7,839 nucleotides of DNA, taken from assembly GCA_947176355.1 (NCBI GenBank), contig CAMWQY010000121.1, positions 1-7,839 of the forward strand, in the 5' to 3' direction. Source of the stretch: an uncultured Porphyromonadaceae bacterium. GTDB lineage: Bacteria > Bacteroidota > Bacteroidia > Bacteroidales > Muribaculaceae. Below, piece by piece: positions 1 through 4,937 of this stretch; position 1 is the stretch's first letter, and each line of letters starts with the position of its first letter. A model generated the notes under the pieces. That model was not told where the DNA came from and did no database searches. It saw only the letters and a list, made by a program, of their open reading frames with translations. Both the position numbers and the translations under genes were made by a program.

Positions 1-23
1 TTGACAAACAAACTGACGGAACT

Positions 24-2222
24 ATGGAAGAAAACAAGGCACCAGAAACCAAACTTCCTCTCTCCCTACTGCGTCACTGCCGCGACCTTTATGAGGGCGT
101 GGCTTCTCAAGCATCGTTCACACCGGAAGCTGATAGACTTATACGTTCGCTACTGAAGAAAACATGCGCAAACGGCAAATCGGCATACGATGAAAAGGGT
201 CTACCCAGAATGGCCCTTGCCCTCGAGACAGCTGATGCATTCGCTCATTTCATAGATGCCGACACCAATATCCTTCTTGCAATCCTTCTCTGTGACTTCT
301 ATGGAGAAGTCATCTCTTTGAATGAAATCGAAGAGGCATTCGGACGCGATGTGGCAGAAATGATCAAAGGCATAGAAACCGTAGCACAATTCTCGGCTAA
401 ACGAAACCTTCAAAATCAGGATAATTTCCGAGGCTTAATGCTTTCGCTCGCCGACGACATCCGCGTCATAATCATCATGATAGTGCGCGACCTCGTATTG
501 ATGAGGAGGATTAATCTACACCCCGACAATGAATGGGTCACAAATATGGCTTTTGAAGCAAATGTGCTATATGCACAGCTTGCGCATCGTCTTGGACTAT
601 ATAAGATTAAAGGGGAACTCGAGGACCTTTCCCTCAAATACACCAACCGGGAGATCTACAAGCAAATTGCAAATAAGCTTAACGAGACAAAACGCTCGCG
701 CGATGCATACGTAGAAAAATTCATTGCACCGGTCAAGAAGAAACTTGAAGATGCAGGATTGACATTCTCTATAAAAGGGAGAACAAAATCCATATCCTCA
801 ATTTGGGCAAAGATGAGGAAACAAAAAGTGGACCTTGACCGTATCTACGATCTATTTGCCATTCGCGTCATAATAGACACGCCACCGGAAAAGGAAAAAA
901 GCGACTGCTGGCTTGCCTACTCAATACTCACTGACATGTATACTCCTAACCCTGCCCGTATGCGTGACTGGATATCCATACCAAAGAGCAATGGATATGA
1001 GAGCCTGCATGCCACAGTGATGGGCCCGGATTCGAAATGGGTCGAAGTGCAGTTCCGAACCAAGAGGATGGACCTTGTGGCAGAAAAGGGACTCGCAGCC
1101 CACTGGCGCTACAAGGGAGTTAAGTCAGACTCTACCGACCAATGGATGAACAACATCCGTGATATTCTCGAAGCCGGCAAAGATGATCCCATGCAGCTAA
1201 TGAAGGATATCCGCATGGATATATACACTAAGGAAGTGTATGCTTTCACTCCAAAGGGAGACTTATTTAAATTGCCGGCAGGAGCTACAGTGCTTGACTT
1301 CGCATTTTACATACATACAAATGTGGGAGCACACTGTACGGGAGGAATCGTCAACGGACGGCATAGGAAGATAAGCCATGTCATCCAAAGCGGTGATACC
1401 GTAGAGATACTTACTTCAGCCACACAATCGCCGAAGTCTGACTGGATGAACATAGTGGTCAGCTCAAAGAGCCGCAACAAGATACGCCAGAAACTCCATG
1501 AGCAACTCCAGGCACGAGCCGACCTCGGCAAGGAGGAGCTGATGCGCCGTGCGAAAAACCGCAAGATAGAGATTGATGAGTCATTGATGATGAAGCTCAT
1601 CAAGAAAGAAGGATATAAGTATGTCAATGAATTCTTTGCCGACATAGCCGACGGAAAGATCGACGCGGGGAAATTTATCAACACATATCAAGTGGCAACC
1701 GCACCGGAAGACCATTCCGAGCGAACCACTGCTGAAGACTTTGAGTTGATACGAGATGAAAACGAGTCTGCAGGGGAAGTATTGACTATTGGAGAAAAAT
1801 CTATCAAAGGTCTCAGCTATAAGTTTGCAAAGTGCTGCAATCCTATATATGGAGACAAAGTCTTTGGATTTATATCATCAGACGGAATGGTGAAGATACA
1901 TAAGACTGACTGCCCGAATGCAACCAATATCCGCGGACGCTATCCTTACAGGCTGATAAGAGTGGAATGGAGTGGTAAAGGAGGATCGGAACTTCCGGTT
2001 CAGCTCCGTATAGTGGGTCAAGATGATATAGGAATTGTTGCCAATATCACTTCCATCATCAGCAAGGAGAGCAAGGCTTCTCTTCGCAATATAAGAGTGG
2101 ATTCTAATGACGGATTATTTCAAGGATATCTCACACTTGGAGTTTCCGACAATACTGTATTGTCGGCTATCATCAAGAAGATTAAGACAGTAAAAGGAGT
2201 CAAGGATGTCACGCGGATTTAA
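24..2222 (+). CDS. relA: RelA/SpoT-family (p)ppGpp synthetase, hydrolase site degenerate (RelA-like)
   Basis: A long-form RSH enzyme of 732 residues, the usual family length. It should transfer pyrophosphate from ATP to GDP or GTP to make the stringent-response alarmones. Domains in order: degenerate HD region (about 30-165); the conserved AHRLGLYKIKGELEDLS linker (187-203); synthetase (about 235-365) with the GRTKS loop (252-256), IYD with D276, NGYESLH (323-329), EVQFRT with E341, and AAHWRYK (358-364); TGS (about 404-465); a zinc-finger-like segment with AKCCNP (602-607) and HKTDCPN (626-632); and a C-terminal ACT domain (about 658-732). The hydrolase signatures are lost: the HD pair reads C90-D91, the His of HPxxVA is near L65, and the later catalytic Asp position is R155. 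The protein therefore probably makes ppGpp but cannot degrade it, so a separate SpoT-like hydrolase is expected elsewhere. The reading frame is open back to base 1, so the ATG at 24 is the first visible start and the true one could lie upstream. Confidence 0.93.
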   Translation: MEENKAPETKLPLSLLRHCRDLYEGVASQASFTPEADRLIRSLLKKTCANGKSAYDEKGLPRMALALETADAFAHFIDADTNILLAILLCDFYGEVISLNEIEEAFGRDVAEMIKGIETVAQFSAKRNLQNQDNFRGLMLSLADDIRVIIIMIVRDLVLMRRINLHPDNEWVTNMAFEANVLYAQLAHRLGLYKIKGELEDLSLKYTNREIYKQIANKLNETKRSRDAYVEKFIAPVKKKLEDAGLTFSIKGRTKSISSIWAKMRKQKVDLDRIYDLFAIRVIIDTPPEKEKSDCWLAYSILTDMYTPNPARMRDWISIPKSNGYESLHATVMGPDSKWVEVQFRTKRMDLVAEKGLAAHWRYKGVKSDSTDQWMNNIRDILEAGKDDPMQLMKDIRMDIYTKEVYAFTPKGDLFKLPAGATVLDFAFYIHTNVGAHCTGGIVNGRHRKISHVIQSGDTVEILTSATQSPKSDWMNIVVSSKSRNKIRQKLHEQLQARADLGKEELMRRAKNRKIEIDESLMMKLIKKEGYKYVNEFFADIADGKIDAGKFINTYQVATAPEDHSERTTAEDFELIRDENESAGEVLTIGEKSIKGLSYKFAKCCNPIYGDKVFGFISSDGMVKIHKTDCPNATNIRGRYPYRLIRVEWSGKGGSELPVQLRIVGQDDIGIVANITSIISKESKASLRNIRVDSNDGLFQGYLTLGVSDNTVLSAIIKKIKTVKGVKDVTRI

Positions 2223-2280
2223 TTGAGAATTTCAATAATTGAGAATTTAGAATTGAGAATTGAGAATTTAGAATTAATTG
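2221..2280. repeat. Degenerate 7-base tandem repeat, AATTGAG/AATTTAG type
   Basis: The whole gap between the relA stop codon and the next ATG is built of 7-base units. AATTGAG occurs at 2221, 2237, 2251 and 2258; AATTTAG at 2244 and 2265; a variant AATTTCA at 2228; and two extra bases at 2235-2236 break the phase. The array shares the last two bases of the TAA stop. Every unit contains the self-complementary tetramer AATT except the AATTT variants, which extend it. No hairpin-plus-T-tract terminator and no full Bacteroidetes promoter (TTTG plus TAnnTTTG) is visible, so read-through from relA is plausible. Confidence 0.8.
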
Positions 2281-3021
2281 ATGAATAATAGAATAAAACA
2301 AATATTGTGTATATCAGCTTTTGTTTTCCTTGTGTTGGCATCAGGAGCATGCAAAAGGAAAAATGAGGCAAAGGAGCGCGTACAGGCTGAACGGGAGAAA
2401 TGGGAAGCATCACTTCCAGACTCACTGAAGGCAGTGGAACGCCAGAGTGATTCAATAAAGGCTGAGCTTCAAGCCCTCAACAATTCTTTTGATGCCATGG
2501 TGCACACCTTTGAATATGTCGACAATCCGAGGGAAGTGGAAGGATATTATATAGCCGGAGCTTGGAAAGGTATATATCCATTGAAAAAGACAGGACTTGT
2601 GGCGAGAATCACAAAGAATGAAAAACTTGAGCTTATTGCCGCGCTTGCAGGTGGTGGTCATTTCGACAGGCTTCGTGTGGAGGGAAACGGTCAGACGGCA
2701 GAGACATCTGTCGTGAGACATGATCAGGCACTCAATTACCGCATGGAGGGACTGAATACGGTCTGCTTCTCAGACAGTGCCGCTACCGCCTGTGCCAAAT
2801 TGATAGCTGAAAATAATGGTAGCGATATAAAGATCATTTACCTTGAAGGAGACCGGCAGACCGGAGCTCTCTCCTACCCTAAGCAAGATCAGTCTACAAT
2901 GATGTCTACTTGGAATCTTTATGAGGTAGCGTCACGCATTTCGCGCGACGAACGCATGATACCGATGCTCGCAAAGAAAGGCGCCATCATCTCCCAAAAG
3001 ATTGAATCGCTTAAGAAGTAA
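2281..3021 (+). CDS. Exported protein, probable lipoprotein, coiled-coil N-terminus, function unknown
   Basis: I do not recognise a named family in this 246-residue protein. It starts with a short basic segment and a hydrophobic stretch (residues 6-20), followed by Ser-Gly-Ala-Cys, so C24 is a candidate lipidation site. The match is imperfect because Leu lies at -5 rather than -3, and a plain signal peptide or an N-terminal anchor is possible. Residues 26-70 are rich in Glu, Lys, Gln and Ala with heptad-like spacing (AKERVQAEREKWEASLPDS, then KAELQALNN) and probably form a helix or coiled coil. The rest is a mixed soluble domain with a GAWKGIYP segment (93-100) and an ALAGGGHFDRLRVEG turn (121-135). 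C24 is followed by Lys-Arg-Lys rather than the acidic run typical of surface-exposed Bacteroidetes lipoproteins, which suggests a periplasm-facing location. ATG at 2281 is preferred over the TTG directly before it at 2278. It lies 58 bases after relA and may be co-transcribed with it. Confidence 0.8.
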   Translation: MNNRIKQILCISAFVFLVLASGACKRKNEAKERVQAEREKWEASLPDSLKAVERQSDSIKAELQALNNSFDAMVHTFEYVDNPREVEGYYIAGAWKGIYPLKKTGLVARITKNEKLELIAALAGGGHFDRLRVEGNGQTAETSVVRHDQALNYRMEGLNTVCFSDSAATACAKLIAENNGSDIKIIYLEGDRQTGALSYPKQDQSTMMSTWNLYEVASRISRDERMIPMLAKKGAIISQKIESLKK

Positions 3022-3051
3022 CGTTGTACGTTCGACGTTGTACGTTTGACG
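3021..3051. repeat. 7-base tandem repeat, ACGTTGT/ACGTTCG/ACGTTTG type
   Basis: Four perfectly phased 7-base units begin on the last base of the preceding stop codon: ACGTTGT (3021), ACGTTCG (3028), ACGTTGT (3035) and ACGTTTG (3042), then a partial ACG. The units alternate in an A-B-A-B' order and differ only at positions 5 to 7. Each carries the palindromic core ACGT. The sequence differs from the array after relA, but the unit length and position are the same. Confidence 0.85.
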
Positions 3052-3066
3052 AAAATGCTTCACTCA

Positions 3067-3102
3067 ACGTAAAACATAAAACGTAAAAACATAAAACGCA
3101 AA
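3067..3102. repeat. Second 7-base repeat block, ACGTAAA/ACATAAA type
   Basis: Five 7-base units: ACGTAAA (3067), ACATAAA (3074), ACGTAAA (3081), ACATAAA (3089) and ACGCAAA (3096), with one inserted A at 3088. It lies 15 bases after the ACGTT block and again alternates two unit types. Its leading CAACGT (3065-3070) can pair with ACGTTG in the first block (3035-3040), giving only a weak 6-bp stem. The last stretch before the next ATG (3103-3128) is A/T-rich and has no Shine-Dalgarno sequence, as is usual in Bacteroidetes. Confidence 0.75.
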
Positions 3103-3128
3103 GTATAACCCTTAAAATAATAAATAAC

Positions 3129-4655
3129 ATGAATCTATCAACTAAAGACCTCGAGACACTCGCGAAAAGAGGGATTTCTGAGGCAAAACTCGAAGAGCAA
3201 CTAATCATGCTCAAGGAAGGTTTTCCTTTCCTTAAGATTGAAGCTGCAGTGACACCAGGACACGGACTAACAATGCCATCGCCGGAACTTATCCAGCAGA
3301 GCGAGGAGATGTGGAAGAAATATCTTGCAGGAGGAGCAAAAGTCATGAAGATGGTGCCCGCAAGTGGAGCTGCTTCACGTATGTTTAAGGACCTTTTCTC
3401 CTTCCTTAACGGCAAGAGCAATAAGCCGGACAATGACTTCATAAAGAAATTTTTCGAGAATATCGAGAAATTCGCATTCTTTGGAAAACTTAACTTCCTA
3501 TGTCTCCAACTTTTCGGCTATAGCGTGGCGAGTCTGATCAAGATGGGAAGATATAAAGATGTGATCGACGTGCTTCTCAACAAGGTAGGTCTCAACTACG
3601 GCAAACTCCCCAAAGCCCTGCTCGAATTCCACAAAGAAATGGGAGGCAGCCGCACGCCGCTTCAGGAGCATCTTGCTGAAGGAGCTCAGTATGCTGCAGG
3701 AAAAGATGGAAAGGTGCATCTTCACTTCACCGTGTCTGAAGAGCACGTTCCTCTGGTAGAGGCAAAACTTGAGGAAATCAAATCAATAATGGAGCATGCA
3801 TACGGAGTGGAATATGACATCACTCTGAGCGTACAGAAGCCTTCGACAGACACCGTCGCATCCAATATGGACGGCACTCCATATTACGAGAATGAAGAAC
3901 TTTTCTTCCGTCCCGGTGGACATGGCGCTCTTATAGAAAATCTTAACGATCTGGATGCAGACGTAATCTTTATCAAGAACATCGATAACCTCGTTCCTGA
4001 TGCATTGCGCCAACCTACCATCACATATAAGATGGTGCTCGGAGGTATCCTCGTTGGAGTTAAGGCAAAGATCGACAAGTATTGTGAGAAGCTTGCCAAG
4101 GGAGTTCCTTCAGGCGAAGAGATGGTAGAAATGCTTGATTTCTTACGTCATAAACTTTGCGTAACTCACGACAAGGCTGCTGAAATGACTCCGGAAGAGC
4201 TTCGCGACTATCTCTTCAACAAATTCAATCGTCCGACACGCGTATGCGGTATGGTGAAGAATGAAGGAGAACCGGGTGGCGGCCCATTCCTCGTATATAA
4301 TCCAGACGGCACTGTAAGTCCTCAGATTCTTGAGTCTTCACAGATCAATCCGAATGATAAGGAGGCTCAGAAACTGCTTAAGGAGGCAACTCACTTCAAT
4401 CCGGTTGACCTCGTAGTATGTACGAAAGACTATAAAGGTCAGAAATTCTATCTGTCTGACTATGTGGACAAAGCTACGGGCTTTATCTCAATCAAGAGCC
4501 GTGAAGGTGTAGAAATCAAGGCACTTGAACTTCCGGGACTCTGGAATGGAGCCATGAGCGACTGGAATACTGTGATGGTAGAAGTCCCGGTAGAGACCTT
4601 CAATCCGGTGAAGACTGTCAACGACCTATTGCGTCCTACTCATCAGCCGTCGTAA
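3129..4655 (+). CDS. DUF4301 family protein, possible sugar-nucleotidyltransferase-like enzyme
   Basis: This 508-residue protein is a full-length member of the DUF4301 family, which is common in Bacteroidetes and has no established activity. Recognisable blocks are VPASGAASRMFKDL (76-89), LNYGKLPKALLEFHK (155-169) with TPLQEHLAEGAQYA (176-189), FFRPGGHGALIENL (259-272), FIKNIDNLVPD (281-291), RVCGMVKNEGEPGGGPF (371-387), ESSQI (402-406), THFNPVDLV (421-429), and the closing ELPGLWNGAMSDWNTV (467-482) with FNPVKTVNDLL (491-501). The Gly/Ala-rich loop ending in Ser-Arg-Met, the PGGHGA loop and the Asn-x-Asp-Asn strand end are laid out like the nucleotide- and metal-binding parts of UDP-sugar pyrophosphorylases; this is inference from motif shape. 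There is no signal peptide, so it should be cytoplasmic. The start follows an A/T-rich leader, and the gene lies 107 bases after the lipoprotein gene. Family assignment is firm, function is not. Confidence 0.88.
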   Translation: MNLSTKDLETLAKRGISEAKLEEQLIMLKEGFPFLKIEAAVTPGHGLTMPSPELIQQSEEMWKKYLAGGAKVMKMVPASGAASRMFKDLFSFLNGKSNKPDNDFIKKFFENIEKFAFFGKLNFLCLQLFGYSVASLIKMGRYKDVIDVLLNKVGLNYGKLPKALLEFHKEMGGSRTPLQEHLAEGAQYAAGKDGKVHLHFTVSEEHVPLVEAKLEEIKSIMEHAYGVEYDITLSVQKPSTDTVASNMDGTPYYENEELFFRPGGHGALIENLNDLDADVIFIKNIDNLVPDALRQPTITYKMVLGGILVGVKAKIDKYCEKLAKGVPSGEEMVEMLDFLRHKLCVTHDKAAEMTPEELRDYLFNKFNRPTRVCGMVKNEGEPGGGPFLVYNPDGTVSPQILESSQINPNDKEAQKLLKEATHFNPVDLVVCTKDYKGQKFYLSDYVDKATGFISIKSREGVEIKALELPGLWNGAMSDWNTVMVEVPVETFNPVKTVNDLLRPTHQPS

Positions 4656-4694
4656 TAATTCATAATGCATAATTCATAATGCATAATGCATAAT
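4655..4694. repeat. 7-base tandem repeat, ATAATTC/ATAATGC type
   Basis: Five unbroken 7-base units begin on the last base of the DUF4301 stop codon: ATAATTC (4655), ATAATGC (4662), ATAATTC (4669), ATAATGC (4676) and ATAATGC (4683), followed by a partial ATAAT. Again two unit types differ only at one position. A 19-base part of it (4662-4680) recurs exactly after the next gene at 7821-7839. Confidence 0.88.
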
Positions 4695-4719
4695 CTTTTT
4701 TCGCTGAAAAATCTAATAA

Positions 4720-4763
4720 AAATCAACGGCTACTTCCTGATCAAGGAGGTAGCCGATTGATTT
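4720..4763 (+). terminator. Strong hairpin terminator after the DUF4301 gene, possibly bidirectional
   Basis: Bases 4720-4738 pair with 4744-4763 around the five-base loop GATCA. The core is CGGCTAC with GTAGCCG (4727-4733 with 4749-4755), followed by five more pairs including one T-G wobble, and an outer A/T-rich arm of seven pairs after a single bulged A at 4756. Downstream on the + strand is a T-rich but interrupted stretch (4761-4771). On the - strand the hairpin is followed by a run of five T, so it may also stop transcription coming the other way. It probably ends the relA-lipoprotein-DUF4301 transcript. Confidence 0.75.
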
Positions 4764-4823
4764 CTATTCTTAAGCGACCACACTTAGACTTAGGCTGAAC
4801 GGGTGCAAAAGAAGCCGGAACTG

Positions 4824-4839
4824 TAAAAAATATTTTTTA
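4824..4839. other. Perfect 16-base A/T palindrome
   Basis: The sequence TAAAAAATATTTTTTA reads the same on both strands. As RNA it could form only a weak A-U hairpin; as DNA it could be a site for a dimeric regulator or simply an A-tract bend. It lies about 100 bases before the barrel gene's start, inside the possible attenuator fold. Confidence 0.6.
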
Positions 4840-4880
4840 GTGTGAATAAACCTTTGGCAGAATATCAAGTCATAAATAAC

Positions 4881-4908
4881 GAGTGTGGGAGACACACTCA
4901 ATTTTTTT
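4881..4908 (+). terminator. Intrinsic terminator just upstream of the barrel gene
   Basis: GAGTGTG (4881-4887) pairs perfectly with CACACTC (4893-4899) around the loop GGAGA, followed by AA and seven consecutive T (4902-4908). This is a textbook rho-independent terminator on the + strand. It ends 29 bases before the ATG at 4938, too close to leave room for an obvious promoter of its own, which is why an attenuator role is considered. The alternative is a second, back-up terminator for the upstream genes with the barrel-gene promoter overlapping it. Confidence 0.75.
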
Positions 4909-4937
4909 GATATTGTCAACATTTTCACATTTCCATT

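Larger units (their letters stand above)
4764..4937 (+). promoter_or_regulatory. Leader of the outer-membrane barrel gene, candidate attenuator
   Basis: This 174-base stretch has no coding potential on the + strand. It ends in an intrinsic terminator (4881-4908) placed before the barrel gene's ATG, which in itself suggests conditional read-through. An alternative fold is possible. CCACACT (4778-4784) is a perfect complement of AGTGTGG (4882-4888), the terminator's left arm. Nested inside it, GACTT (4787-4791) complements AAGTC (4867-4871), and 4804-4811 pairs with 4852-4859 at seven of eight positions. An A/T palindrome (4824-4839) sits at the centre. I find no convincing TTTG/TAnnTTTG promoter and no riboswitch class I can name. 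The pairing was found by eye and some of it may be chance. Confidence 0.45.

Noticed and set aside
1..6. TTGACA at the window start, like a sigma-70 -35 box.
   Set aside because: There is no room for a -10 before the ATG at 24, Bacteroidetes promoters use TTTG/TAnnTTTG instead, and these bases may be coding because the relA frame is open to the edge.
1307..1684. A 125-codon open frame on the - strand inside relA.
   Set aside because: It is an antisense shadow of the well-conserved RelA coding sequence, with no recognisable protein features.
2278..2280. TTG as an earlier start for the lipoprotein gene.
   Set aside because: It is directly adjacent to an ATG in the same frame and adds only one residue; ATG is the more usual start.
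2221..3102. CRISPR-like reading of the repeated intergenic blocks.
   Set aside because: Units are 7 bases, contiguous and degenerate, with no spacers and no cas genes.
3011..3442. A 143-codon open frame on the - strand over the 3022-3128 gap and the start of the DUF4301 gene.
   Set aside because: It covers the repeat arrays and the conserved DUF4301 N-terminus, its C-terminal end is translated repeat, and no family is recognisable.
4743..4750. A perfect Shine-Dalgarno-like AAGGAGGT.
   Set aside because: It lies in the right arm of the terminator hairpin, no meaningful reading frame follows (a TTG-started frame stops after about 13 codons), and Bacteroidetes genes rarely use such sites.
4801..4824. 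Resemblance to part of a cobalamin riboswitch (GGGTGCAAAAG, then GCCGGAACTGT).
   Set aside because: The short match is to one arm only. The GGGAA element, the GCAACTGT segment and the GCCACTG box of the class are not found around it, and the downstream protein is not a recognisable BtuB. An Infernal search against RF00174 would settle it.
4849..4856. AACCTTTG, one mismatch from the Bacteroidetes -7 element TAnnTTTG.
   Set aside because: No TTTG lies 19-21 bases upstream, where the sequence is a run of A, so it is not supported as a promoter.
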